Assembly: GCA_003854985.1 (NCBI GenBank)
Contig: RQOG01000061.1
Coordinates: forward strand, 19,227-83,226
Length of the DNA: 64,000 nt
Origin: Calditrichota bacterium
GTDB lineage: Bacteria > Calditrichota > Calditrichia > Calditrichales > Calditrichaceae
Direction of reading: 5' to 3'
A model generated the notes under the pieces. That model did not search any database. It saw only the letters and a list, made by a program, of their open reading frames with translations, and had not been told where the DNA came from. A program made the position numbers and the translations under genes. This document shows positions 43,017 through 52,652 of the stretch, piece by piece; within the stretch, counting starts at the first letter, position 1, and each line of letters opens with the position of its first letter.

Positions 43017-43066
43017 GAATTTTCCAATAACGAATGCCGAACACCGATTGGCGAAGGCTTTTTCTA
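43017..43066 (-). repeat. Dispersed intergenic repeat, short copy F (reverse)
   Basis: Read on the minus strand: AAAAAGCCTTCGCCAATCGG followed by TGTTCGGCATTCGTTATTGG. This is the core of copies D and E, here in reverse orientation and 16 kb away. It touches the 3' end of the ABC-2 permease gene. Confidence 0.75.
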
Positions 43067-43783
43067 AATAAACCGATGGCGCTTCTGCAGGCTATAGAGC
43101 GATACCAGAGAAAAAATCACCGTGCCAATTGCCAGCACAACCCGGTTATATAGTATTCTGTCCATCCAGATCATTTCACTGATATCGGTCGGATTTTCAA
43201 ATGGATTCAGGAACAGGTTCCACTGGCTTTCCACCAGCGGCCCGCTGAGAATAAAAAAAATCAGCATAATGATAAGCGTTACCGCCGCCGTACCCGGTCC
43301 GCTGCGCACCAAAGTTGAAATCATAAATGTTAACATACTCAGAAAAAGAAAAGGATACATTAACTGGTAAGCCATCTCAAAAATATTCATAGGAATAAAT
43401 ATCAGGTCAACGATCAGGCAGAAAACCAGGGTAATCAGTAATTCCACCAGCCCGACTATGGCCATACGCACCACCCAGATTTTATAGCGGTAATTGGGGA
43501 TACCGATAAGCACTTCCATCATTTTAGTGTCCATATCGTTTTGGATACCATAAGCGGTGGGATACAATAAAATCACTATCCCCGGCAAAAGCAGCATATA
43601 ATAGGCGGAATCGGGCAAAGGCATAACGGCATCCGTATTGTATGCAACCAATAAAATCAACAGAAATAAAACCAGTCCGGCCGCCGCCGCAAAATAGATA
43701 AATACGCCGGAAAAGATAATTTTAAGATTATACCGGACCAGATCGGCCAATAATTTATACCATATTTTTATTTCAGAGACCAT
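43064..43783 (-). CDS. ABC-2 type permease
   Basis: A 239-residue inner-membrane protein with six hydrophobic segments, such as FSGVFIYFAAAAGLVLFLLI, MLLLPGIVILLYPTAYGIQ, ELLITLVFCLIVDLIFI and VVLAIGTVIFSLVSLYSLQ. The Y-G-I-Q-N-D-M-D-T-K-M-M-E-V-L segment is the coupling-helix region of ABC-2 permeases of the CcmB/NosY kind. It overlaps the ATPase-bearing gene by 11 bp and is the last gene of the long export operon, so it most likely works with the ATPase domain fused to the RND part. Confidence 0.85.
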   Translation of the reverse strand: MVSEIKIWYKLLADLVRYNLKIIFSGVFIYFAAAAGLVLFLLILLVAYNTDAVMPLPDSAYYMLLLPGIVILLYPTAYGIQNDMDTKMMEVLIGIPNYRYKIWVVRMAIVGLVELLITLVFCLIVDLIFIPMNIFEMAYQLMYPFLFLSMLTFMISTLVRSGPGTAAVTLIIMLIFFILSGPLVESQWNLFLNPFENPTDISEMIWMDRILYNRVVLAIGTVIFSLVSLYSLQKRHRFI

Positions 43784-45911
43784 TGGTTATGCCGCTTTCT
43801 TTAATGTTTTTTCCAACCAGCCAAAGATAGGCATCTTCCAGCGAAGGTTTAATTTCCTTAGCCTCATCAGCCGGTTTGATCTCGCTGAGCCAGCGGACGC
43901 GCAGCATGTCTTCCACCCGGACGTGATGAACGACGGTATACTTTTTCGAAAAATCATCCAACGCTTCCGGCCTGATATTAACGCTCCAGACTTTGCCTTC
44001 CGCCAGGGCGGCCATTTCTTTGGGCGCGCCTACATAACGCATTTCCCCGCCATTCAGCACCGCCACCCTGTCGCACGAGCTGGAAATATCCTCAATAATA
44101 TGCGTGGAAAAAATAACCGCCCTGTTTCTGCTCAGTTCCACCAAAAGATTCCGGAAGCGGATTCGCTCCCTGGGATCGAGTCCCGCCGTGGGTTCATCCA
44201 CAACCAGAATTCTGGGCAGATGCAGCAGCGTCTGGGCGATACCGATTCTTTGGCGCATCCCGCCGGAGAACGAACCGATTTTTTGCGTTCTGTTTTCCTT
44301 TAAATGCACGGCGCCCAGAACATACTCGATGCGCTTTTTGCGAGTGGCCTCATCCAATAAACCTTTTAATATCGCCTGGTAATCAAGAAATTCATCCGGC
44401 GTCATGTTTCCGTAAATACCGAATTCCTGGGGCAGATAGCCGATCAATCCCTGCAGCTCTTCCCTGAATTCCATAGTGTTATAATTATTGATATGAATCG
44501 TGCCGAAATTCTGATCGAAAACGCCGCAGATGATGCGCATCAGCGTGGTCTTACCGGCTCCGTTCGGACCGAGAAGACCGAACATACCCTGCCCGATTTC
44601 CAGATTTATACCGGACACTGCCTTAAATGGGACTTTCTTTTTGCCGACAATCGGAATAGCTTGCACCAGACCATAAAACCGTTTGCGCATCCAGATGAAC
44701 CGGCCTTTCAGGCGCTGAATATTTACTTTTTCCCTGTGCAAACGGTTGGAAGTGGTATAAACGCTCAGGGCAAAATACCATATCAGTCCGATGATGATCG
44801 TTCCGGCTAAATTATCCCACTGGTAATAGAAAAATATCAAATTAAATAACGGAACGCCCCAGAAGACAAAATCAGGAATATATAGAAGTAATTTATGCAC
44901 CCGGCCGGCTTTCCCTTTTGTTGTAAAAGGTCTGATTACCCGGTTTATATAAAACAATAAATAGAAATACAGCAGGTGAACCAGCCAGAACTGCCAGGCG
45001 CCTCCGTCAAGATAAAAATAGATAAAATAAATTATAAAAACCGGAATAGCCGTTAGCCACAACCATTCCCTGATCGTGGCCTTTCCCGGTCTGTATTCAT
45101 CAATATTTTTCCTGAATTTACGCCAGTCCTTAACCAGTTTTCCGGGATAATCATAGACTTTATAAACATTTTTTATCTTAATATGTATGCGGGTTTCGTC
45201 TCCCAAAAGCTCTGTTTTGGCCTGCCGGGTCACCAGCTGAATAAAATAAACGGAAGCGGGCACCACAAATAAAGCAATAACGGTAAATAACATCTGGTAC
45301 AGCAGGCTGCCAATCTGAAAATATATATAGAGAAAACAAATCAGGTAGAGAACATATATCAGCAGCTTTATAACGGTTTTTAATTTCCGGAACCATTTGA
45401 TAAACGATTCCAGGCCGGAATAAACGGTTGGTAACAACACAAGTGTAAAAACGGTACTGAGCGATAGTCCGCCGATAACCGTTATGGCGAAAGGCGCGGC
45501 AATTTGCGTGACATATTCCGCCTGACCCATAGCCAGCGGCAGCATGGCGATAATGGTGGTGATGGCCGTAATAAAAATCGGCCGCAGCCTGGCCAGTCCG
45601 GAAGCGATCACCGCCCTGCTATAACAATAACCCTGCCTGCGTAGCAGACGGATATAATCAATAAGGATAATGCCATTATTAACCACAATACCCAGCAGAA
45701 TAAGAAAACCGATCAACGTATTGACATTCAGAAGCGGAATATTGGTAAATACAATAGCCAGCAATGAACCGATCGCCGCCAGAGGAATGGTAAACATAAT
45801 CACCGCCGGCGCTAAAAATGATTCAAAAACGGAGGCCAGAATCATATAGATTAGTAAAAAAGCGATCGGTATTAACAGGTAAAAATCGCCTAATTCGGTT
45901 TCTTCATGCAC
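43773..45911 (-). CDS. RND C-terminal membrane domain fused to an ABC ATPase
   Basis: A 712-residue product if translation starts at the GTG at 45911. Residues 1-185 are the last membrane half of an RND pump (IPIAFLLIYMILASVFESFL, LLGIVVNNGIILIDYIRLLR, GLARLRPIFITAITTIIAML). About 250 residues with six more spans follow. Residues 455-700 are an ABC ATPase: Walker A GLLGPNGAGKTTLM, signature SFSGGMRQRIGIAQ, Walker B ILVVDEPTAGLDP, H-loop FSTHI. Upstream, one in-frame TAA at 45966 separates it from the RND N-terminal part; without that stop the reading frame is continuous. Either the gene is split, the stop is read through, or the TAA is a mutation or error. Overlaps the following permease gene. 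Confidence 0.8.
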   Translation of the reverse strand: MHEETELGDFYLLIPIAFLLIYMILASVFESFLAPAVIMFTIPLAAIGSLLAIVFTNIPLLNVNTLIGFLILLGIVVNNGIILIDYIRLLRRQGYCYSRAVIASGLARLRPIFITAITTIIAMLPLAMGQAEYVTQIAAPFAITVIGGLSLSTVFTLVLLPTVYSGLESFIKWFRKLKTVIKLLIYVLYLICFLYIYFQIGSLLYQMLFTVIALFVVPASVYFIQLVTRQAKTELLGDETRIHIKIKNVYKVYDYPGKLVKDWRKFRKNIDEYRPGKATIREWLWLTAIPVFIIYFIYFYLDGGAWQFWLVHLLYFYLLFYINRVIRPFTTKGKAGRVHKLLLYIPDFVFWGVPLFNLIFFYYQWDNLAGTIIIGLIWYFALSVYTTSNRLHREKVNIQRLKGRFIWMRKRFYGLVQAIPIVGKKKVPFKAVSGINLEIGQGMFGLLGPNGAGKTTLMRIICGVFDQNFGTIHINNYNTMEFREELQGLIGYLPQEFGIYGNMTPDEFLDYQAILKGLLDEATRKKRIEYVLGAVHLKENRTQKIGSFSGGMRQRIGIAQTLLHLPRILVVDEPTAGLDPRERIRFRNLLVELSRNRAVIFSTHIIEDISSSCDRVAVLNGGEMRYVGAPKEMAALAEGKVWSVNIRPEALDDFSKKYTVVHHVRVEDMLRVRWLSEIKPADEAKEIKPSLEDAYLWLVGKNIKESGITNGL

Positions 45912-45965
45912 AACCTCAACGGCAATTCCGGCCGGAACTTGAAAGCTGGCAATAATCTCGTCAAC

Positions 45966-48476
45966 TTACCGGCGGGCGGCTTCCAGATAGGAGGCAGAAT
46001 TTTTTACTTCGCCGGTAAAAGAATAATTCACCTCCGCCTGGCGCTCCTGGTTAATGCGCCTGATCTGCCCTTTTCCTTCCGAATAAACAACGCGGCTGAT
46101 ATTGTCAAGACCATATTCGGCGCCGCCCGATCCCGTTAATTTCATGGTTTTCAGATGATCGATTGTTTTTTCCTCAAGCGACTCATCTGTGATGATCACA
46201 TCGTAATCTTCGTTATCAATGGTCATGGTAATTCCGGACGAAGTTTCTTCCTGAAATGCGGACAATTCACTCCGGATATCATTTAAGGTAATTCCGGCAT
46301 ATTCCATCAAGGTGCGGTCAAAATATAAATGTATTTCAGGGCGGTTCTGCTGGCTGCTGACCCGGGACATTTCCACCGACGACAGTTCTTCCAACTGGGC
46401 GTTAATATCCAATACCAGGGCATTAACTTTATCATAATCCGCGCCTTTGACAATTATTTTCTCCGTGCCTGAACCAATGCCCATAAAAGCGCCTACCGCG
46501 CCTCCTCCCGCCGGGCCTTGTCCGCCGCCGCGAAACCTGGCGCTGGATTCAGGCTGATCAAAACTGTAATCGATCTGCCTCACCTGGCGCGCTTTATCTG
46601 AAACAAGCTTCTTAACATCCCCCAGACTACGGTCTTCGATTTCGCTATAGTTTTCTTTCAGGTTGATGGTCAGAATGGCTTCTTCTTCATAAATCTGACT
46701 GATGATATCCTGTATTTCGCTGATTTCCGCCAGGCGTTCTTCGACCGAAGAAACAGCCAAATCCGTAGAAACCAGATCGGAACCGGCCGGCATTGTAATA
46801 TACAGATTCAGACTGCTCAGTTCCGTTTCCCTGCCGCCGGAAACCATCAGTACCATGGCCAGCCCCAGGGTAACAAAAAACAATATAATCGCCGATAAAA
46901 TTGTGAAAACCGGCCGGCGCAGGCCGGCTTTCAGCAGCACCATATAAAAACCGCCCGTTTTACCGGCCTGAACATATGACGTTAAATCCTTTTGATAGGG
47001 CAGTTTACTCAGGTAATAATGAGTGATCATGGGGATTAAAAAGAGCGCCACAACCAGGGAAACGCATAAAGCGGATATAATGGATATACCGACCTGGTTG
47101 CCTATCAGACGCAGAAGATATTCATCGGTAAAAATAAACGGCAGAAAAACGGTTATGGTGGTAAGCGTTGAAGCAATTATCGGCCGGATAACTTCTTTTG
47201 TGCCCTGCACCACCGCGCTTTCCGCATCCAAGCCTTTTTCATATAAACGGTAAATGTTTTCCAGGACCACAATGCTGTTATCGAGCAGCATACCTATGGC
47301 CAGGGCCATGCCCACCAGGGTAAGGCTGTTTAAGGTGATCCCGAAAAAATAAAAAAAGTTCAGCGATACCAGCACCGAAATAGGAATCGCCAGGGCAATT
47401 ACAGAAACCAGTCTTAAACGCCTGAGGAAAAACCACAAAATCAATACGGCCAGAATCCCGCCGTATAAAGCCAGTTGTTTGATCAGATCAAAATTCTTCT
47501 CTAACGTTTCGGAAGTGTCCGTCTCGATTACAATTTCCACATCCGAGCTTTCCAGCTTTTCATTCAGCTGATCAATGGCGCTTCTTACCTGGTGGGCCAG
47601 ACTGATGATATTAACCTGTGTGTCCCGGATAAGCTGAATGGTAATCGCTTCCTTACCATTTACCCGGCTCAGGGAGGTCTCCTCTTTTAACCCAAAATGA
47701 ATTTCCGCCAGATTTTTCAGGTATAGCGGGATCTCCGGATCAATGATGATATTACCGAGATCATCCGCCGTAATATAATCCGAAGTGATATCCACGGCGA
47801 ATTTTTTATGACCGGATTCCAATGTTCCCGCATAAATACGCATGGGATTATTAGACGCCAAAATGGATTGTAACCTGCCGGAAGTAATCCCGTAACTTTC
47901 CATCGCCTGTTTATTGACAATAATTTCAATTGATTTTTCCTGCCCGCCGAACAATTCCACTTTAGCGATGCCATCGATGGTTTCCAGTTTATCCAGGATT
48001 TCTTTTTCGGCGATATATCTCAGCCGGTCTACCCCGCCGCCGCCTCGTACCTGCAAGTTCATCAGCATGTTGTTAATCTGTTCGGTGTTGGCTTTAAACA
48101 CCTGCACGATAAAATCATCCGCCAGGTCCGCTTTCACTTTGTCGATTTTTTCGGTAAGACGCAGATAGGCATATTTCATATCGGCACTGACATTATAACG
48201 GACAAAAATCTGGCCGGAGCGGCGGTCGGCATAGGATTCAATCTCTTCAATGTCTTCAAGCGTGCCGATAGCTTCTTCCAGAGGAATTATGGCTTCCCGC
48301 TCCATATAGGCAGGATCCAATTCCTGCCTGCCCTGGGCACTGACCATCAGAAACGGCAGTTCCGCTTCGGGCAGCAGTTCAACCGGAATTCTGCTGTAAG
48401 AAATAACACCCAGGAAACTGATGCCCAGGAAAAACATACTGACTAACGTTTTGCGGTGGATAATGGCTCGTATCAT
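45966..48476 (-). CDS. RND efflux transporter, N-terminal two-thirds (ends at in-frame TAA)
   Basis: A 836-residue product from the ATG at 48476, five bases after the previous RND gene. It has TM1 (VSMFFLGISFLGVISYSRIP), the first periplasmic porter domains, the TM2-TM6 block with GMLLDNSIVVLENIYRLYEK (a single proton-relay Asp, as in SwrC/YerP-type pumps), TM7 and the second porter domain. It stops at ...SYLEAARR just where other RND proteins continue into TM8. The missing C-terminal membrane half is encoded in frame right after the TAA. Alone this product could not form a complete pump. Confidence 0.85.
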   Translation of the reverse strand: MIRAIIHRKTLVSMFFLGISFLGVISYSRIPVELLPEAELPFLMVSAQGRQELDPAYMEREAIIPLEEAIGTLEDIEEIESYADRRSGQIFVRYNVSADMKYAYLRLTEKIDKVKADLADDFIVQVFKANTEQINNMLMNLQVRGGGGVDRLRYIAEKEILDKLETIDGIAKVELFGGQEKSIEIIVNKQAMESYGITSGRLQSILASNNPMRIYAGTLESGHKKFAVDITSDYITADDLGNIIIDPEIPLYLKNLAEIHFGLKEETSLSRVNGKEAITIQLIRDTQVNIISLAHQVRSAIDQLNEKLESSDVEIVIETDTSETLEKNFDLIKQLALYGGILAVLILWFFLRRLRLVSVIALAIPISVLVSLNFFYFFGITLNSLTLVGMALAIGMLLDNSIVVLENIYRLYEKGLDAESAVVQGTKEVIRPIIASTLTTITVFLPFIFTDEYLLRLIGNQVGISIISALCVSLVVALFLIPMITHYYLSKLPYQKDLTSYVQAGKTGGFYMVLLKAGLRRPVFTILSAIILFFVTLGLAMVLMVSGGRETELSSLNLYITMPAGSDLVSTDLAVSSVEERLAEISEIQDIISQIYEEEAILTINLKENYSEIEDRSLGDVKKLVSDKARQVRQIDYSFDQPESSARFRGGGQGPAGGGAVGAFMGIGSGTEKIIVKGADYDKVNALVLDINAQLEELSSVEMSRVSSQQNRPEIHLYFDRTLMEYAGITLNDIRSELSAFQEETSSGITMTIDNEDYDVIITDESLEEKTIDHLKTMKLTGSGGAEYGLDNISRVVYSEGKGQIRRINQERQAEVNYSFTGEVKNSASYLEAARR

Positions 48477-48481
48477 AAGGT

Positions 48482-51400
48482 TTAATCGGTTTTCTTTCCG
48501 GGACGCAGGTAATCCAGCGCCAGATATACACACGGAATGACCATCAGCGTCAATAAGGTAGAGGTGATTAATCCGCCAATGACCGCCACGGCCATAGGCG
48601 CTCTTAAGGCGGCGCTCTCACCGAACCCGAACGTCAGCGGCAGAAGAGCCAGAATGGTTGTCAGGCTGGTCATAATAATCGGCCGGATTCTGTTTTGTCC
48701 GGCCTGCAAGATGGCTTCGATCCGCTCCATACCCGCATCGCGCAGTTTATTAATAGCGTCGACTAATATAATCGAATCGTTTACGGCAATACCGGCCAGC
48801 ATAATGATTCCGATATAAGCCATAATATTCAAAGGCATATTCAAAAAGAAAAAAGCAAGAATCGAACCGACCACCGCCAAAGGAATGGTCAGCAATATCG
48901 TAAACGGATGTATCAAGGATTCGAACTGGGAGGCCATCACCATATAAATGAGAATTATTGACAGTATCAGGGCAAATTTCAGATCGCCGAAGGATTCCTG
49001 GCGGCGCTGCTCTTCCCCGCCGATTTCCAGGTGATAACCGGATGGAAAAGGAAGGGACGCCAGTTGTTCCCGTACCGTATTCGCCGCTTTATCAAGGGCT
49101 AAATCGCCTTCCATTTCAGCGGATATACGCACGATCCGGCGCTGACGATTGCGCAGGATTTCCGATGGCGAATGGGTTATCAGGATTTTGCTGATTTCAT
49201 CCAGGCGGACCGGACTTTTGGCGGCTTTGATCTCCATAGCCGCAAGCTGGCTTAAAGAGGGTTCGGGAAGACTAACCCGGATCGTCTGCAATTCTCCGCT
49301 ATAATCCCAATCGCCGGCTTCCTGGCCGGTAAGATAGCCTTCCAGCTGCTGACCGATTTCCACAACATCCAGTTCGTATAAACCGGCCATCTTTCTGTCG
49401 ATGACAATATCAACCTGCGGTCTGCCGCGGTCCATACTGCTTTTTATATTGGATAATTCCGGAATCGCTTTTATTTTTTCTATTGCCTGCCCGCCCAAAT
49501 CATACAATATTTCCAGATCGTCGCCGATAATATCAACGACTAACGGCGCTTCTTCTATGCCAATCACGCTTTGCAAGGTGGTTTCGTCTTCGATAACCCG
49601 AATTTCGGCTTCGCTGAACGATTCCAAAGTTGTACGGATCGTTTTTATATTCCGTTCAAAATTTTTAATGCCGGATTCGGTAAAGAAAATATCCAAAACC
49701 GCCTGATTCTCACCCTGAGCAGATTCAGGACTTTCCAGCGAACTCAGTTGATCCGGTCCCGTCCGGATAAACACCCTTTCAAAATCGGAATCCAGGGCCT
49801 GCCGGCAAAGATTACTCATTTCCACCGCTACCTTATCCGTATAAGCCAGAGTCGAACCATCTTCCAAAGTGATTTCAATTTTCACATGTTCGGCGGAAGC
49901 CCTGGGCAGAAACTCACTGCCCAAAAAAGGCATTACGGCCAGACTGATCAGGATCAGGATAACCGTCAGAGCCATGACCAGGTTTTTCCTGTACAGAAAA
50001 TTTCCTAAAACTTTTTTATACCCGGGAAAACCAACCGATTTGAAATCAGGCAGAACGGTTGTGGTCGATTTTATAAGTTTCGAACTGAGCATCGGAATCA
50101 CCAGTATGGCCACCAGCAGGGAAGACAATAAAGAAAAGGCTACCGTCCAGGCTTGTTCTTTGAAAAGCATTCCGGCCACGCCATGAACATAGACTATAGG
50201 CAGGAAAACGATAATTGTAGTTATAGTAGAAGCCGTTATGGCCCCGCTGACTTCGGCTGTTCCTTTGATGGCGGCTTCTTCCGGCGTCTGCCCCGATTCA
50301 AGGCGGCGAAAGATATTTACGACCACAATGATGGCGTTATCCACCAGCATGCCCGCTCCCAGGGCCAGCCCGCCCAATGTGATAATATTTAAGGTCAGTC
50401 CGTTAAAATACATCAGGCAGAATGTAGCCACCACAGAAATGGGAATGGCAATGCTGATTACCGCTGTTGTGCCAATCCTTTTTAAAAAAACGAATAAAAT
50501 AATGACCGCTAAAAACATGCCGATCAGGGCGCTGTCTTCTACTTCGGCAATGGCGGAATTGATAAACCTTGCCTGATTATTGATAATGTCCAATTGATAT
50601 CCCGGAAGCGCTTTATTAATCGCCTGCAACGATTTCTCAAATTCTTCAACCGCCTTAACCGTGTTATAACCGGATTCCTTATAAATAGCCAGCGCCAGGC
50701 ACCGTTTATCCTCCAGGCGCACAATATTTTCCGGTTCGCTGTTTTTAAAATTAACCGAAGCAATATCTTTTAAATAAACCGGAATAACATCGCCGCTACG
50801 GCCCGCGGTTTCCGCTGCCTGTTTCTGCGTGACTATTATATTTTCTATATCCGCAAGATTCGCAAAGGAACCCATGCCTTTGATAATATACTTTCGTCCC
50901 ATTTCCGTGATGGAGCCGCCTGAGATACTGCGGTTATAGGACTGGATTTTAGAAGCCACCGTGGAGAGCGTTAAATTATGGGCTTCCAGCAGATACGGAT
51001 TGGTTTCAATTAATACTTCCCGGCGCTCATCACCCAATATTTCAACCGCCGCAATGCCTTCCAGCCGGTTGAATTCATTTTTAATGTAGTTCTCAGCCGT
51101 CTTTCTCAATTCATCCATATCCGATATTTCCGGATGATAAAAGGCCAGAATAAGAATGGGCTGGGCGTTCAAATCTTCCTGGGTCACTTCTATGCTGACG
51201 TCTGACAGGTTTTGGCCATAAGTGGAAATATTTTTCTGCAAGTCCAGAAAGGCTTCATCCATATCCGCATCCCAGTTGTATTCCACGGTAATCTGGGCCA
51301 AACCAACCCGGCAAGCACTGGAAACGCCGGCTACTTTTCTTAACCGCATCGCCAGCCCTTCCAGGGGATCGATAAACTGCCGTTCCATTTCTTCGGGCGG

Positions 51401-51565
51401 CAGCTCGGAGGCTTCGATCTTTATGTATAATTTGGGATTAACAAGTTCCGGGAATAAATCAACACCCAGCTTGACGAATGAAATCACACCAAGAAGGACA
51501 ACGCCTAACAACAGCATGGTGATCGTTACAGGAAACTTTACCGAAAATTCCGTTATTTTTTCCAT
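48482..51565 (-). CDS. RND efflux transporter (HAE/HME-like), complete
   Basis: A 1027-residue inner-membrane pump of full length. TM1 (ITMLLLGVVLLGVISFVKLG), porter domains, TM4 with GMLVDNAIIVVVNIFRRLES (proton-relay Asp followed by Asn), TM10 with IMLAGIAVNDSIILVDAINK and the late motif AGQNRIRPIIMTSLTTILAL are all present. It should export small molecules by proton exchange through the adjacent membrane-fusion protein and TolC. It lies between the MFP gene (13 bp) and the second RND gene (5 bp). Confidence 0.95.
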   Translation of the reverse strand: MEKITEFSVKFPVTITMLLLGVVLLGVISFVKLGVDLFPELVNPKLYIKIEASELPPEEMERQFIDPLEGLAMRLRKVAGVSSACRVGLAQITVEYNWDADMDEAFLDLQKNISTYGQNLSDVSIEVTQEDLNAQPILILAFYHPEISDMDELRKTAENYIKNEFNRLEGIAAVEILGDERREVLIETNPYLLEAHNLTLSTVASKIQSYNRSISGGSITEMGRKYIIKGMGSFANLADIENIIVTQKQAAETAGRSGDVIPVYLKDIASVNFKNSEPENIVRLEDKRCLALAIYKESGYNTVKAVEEFEKSLQAINKALPGYQLDIINNQARFINSAIAEVEDSALIGMFLAVIILFVFLKRIGTTAVISIAIPISVVATFCLMYFNGLTLNIITLGGLALGAGMLVDNAIIVVVNIFRRLESGQTPEEAAIKGTAEVSGAITASTITTIIVFLPIVYVHGVAGMLFKEQAWTVAFSLLSSLLVAILVIPMLSSKLIKSTTTVLPDFKSVGFPGYKKVLGNFLYRKNLVMALTVILILISLAVMPFLGSEFLPRASAEHVKIEITLEDGSTLAYTDKVAVEMSNLCRQALDSDFERVFIRTGPDQLSSLESPESAQGENQAVLDIFFTESGIKNFERNIKTIRTTLESFSEAEIRVIEDETTLQSVIGIEEAPLVVDIIGDDLEILYDLGGQAIEKIKAIPELSNIKSSMDRGRPQVDIVIDRKMAGLYELDVVEIGQQLEGYLTGQEAGDWDYSGELQTIRVSLPEPSLSQLAAMEIKAAKSPVRLDEISKILITHSPSEILRNRQRRIVRISAEMEGDLALDKAANTVREQLASLPFPSGYHLEIGGEEQRRQESFGDLKFALILSIILIYMVMASQFESLIHPFTILLTIPLAVVGSILAFFFLNMPLNIMAYIGIIMLAGIAVNDSIILVDAINKLRDAGMERIEAILQAGQNRIRPIIMTSLTTILALLPLTFGFGESAALRAPMAVAVIGGLITSTLLTLMVIPCVYLALDYLRPGKKTD

Positions 51566-51578
51566 TAATTTGTTCCGT

Positions 51579-52628
51579 TCAACGAATGATCTTTACCTTA
51601 GAATGATTTTGCAGGGTTTCGAATCCTTTGATAACCAGCCGTTCATCAAATTTCAGTCCTTCGACAACCTGCGCCTGTTTCTCATTTTCCAACCCGGTGG
51701 TAATAACCCGGCTGAGGGCTTCCTCTTTATTGACTATAAAAACGGTTTTCCCGCCCCGCTTGGTTAAAATAATTTCCTTCGGGATAACGATTACGCTGTC
51801 TAATTCTTCGATGACCGTCTGGAGTTTAACAAACATGCCCGGCCTTAGAATCAGATCAGGATTCTGGATGGTGATTCCCGCTTTAAAAGTCCTGGTATCG
51901 GCGTCGATTGCCGGGGAAGCATAATCCACCACGCCGTCCAGCGTATCTTTGGGAAGCGTATAATGCATGGCTTTAACAGGTTGGCTTTTCTTAATTCGGC
52001 CGATTTCTGCCGCAGGATAACTGACTTCAGCATATAACTGGCTGTAATCCATAACCTTTAAGAGGTTACTGCCGGTCTGCACCTCGCTTCCCCGCGAATA
52101 AAAAGGCAGGTCAACAATTACGCCGTCAAACGGCGCGCGTATTTCCAGTTTCCGCATTTGCAGCAGGGCGTTGTCATAGCTGTATTGCGCGTCCACATAA
52201 GTTCTTTCGGAATTTATGAGTTCGCGCAGCGTGACGCCGCCTTTATCGTAGAGGGACTTCTGCTTTTCATATTCGCGTTTGGAAATATCAAGATTCAGTT
52301 TTTCCGATTCCAGCCTGACCGAGCTGACATGTTCCGGATTTTCAAGACGGATGATCAGCGTTCCTTTTTTAACATAATCGCCCGGCGTATACGGTTTTTT
52401 GGTCAACGGATTGGTCTGCAGGAAATAGAATCCTTTTACTTCCACCGATAATTCCGCTTCTTTTACGGCCTGAACCGTTGCGGTATTATCCAGGTATTCC
52501 GCTATATAGGAAGGCTTGATTTCCATAATACTAACTGGCAGTTTGACTTCCAGTCCTGCGCTGCCTTCGTCACCGCCGCAGCTAAAAAGCAGGATAAAAC
52601 TGATGCCTATAATGATATTTTTTTTCAC
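51579..52628 (-). CDS. RND membrane-fusion (periplasmic adaptor) lipoprotein
   Basis: A 349-residue lipoprotein (IIIGISFILLFSC). The adaptor domain order is normal: a first barrel half and lipoyl half (SVEVKGFYFLQTNPL... YVKKGTLIIRLENPE), an alpha-hairpin (VRLESEKLNLDISKREYEKQ... LYDKGGVTLRELINSERTYV), the second lipoyl half (LEIRAPFDGVIVDLPFYSRG), then beta-barrel and membrane-proximal domains (LRPGMFVKLQTVIEELDSVI). It links the RND pumps to TolC. It follows the TolC gene by 24 bp. Confidence 0.95.
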   Translation of the reverse strand: MKKNIIIGISFILLFSCGGDEGSAGLEVKLPVSIMEIKPSYIAEYLDNTATVQAVKEAELSVEVKGFYFLQTNPLTKKPYTPGDYVKKGTLIIRLENPEHVSSVRLESEKLNLDISKREYEKQKSLYDKGGVTLRELINSERTYVDAQYSYDNALLQMRKLEIRAPFDGVIVDLPFYSRGSEVQTGSNLLKVMDYSQLYAEVSYPAAEIGRIKKSQPVKAMHYTLPKDTLDGVVDYASPAIDADTRTFKAGITIQNPDLILRPGMFVKLQTVIEELDSVIVIPKEIILTKRGGKTVFIVNKEEALSRVITTGLENEKQAQVVEGLKFDERLVIKGFETLQNHSKVKIIR

Positions 52629-52652
52629 AGATACTCTCCTGAATATTAAGCG

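Noticed and set aside
45966..48533. Longer start for the second RND gene at 48533
   Set aside because: It would overlap the previous RND gene by 52 bp and add a non-family N-terminus; the ATG at 48476 begins at the usual first helix.
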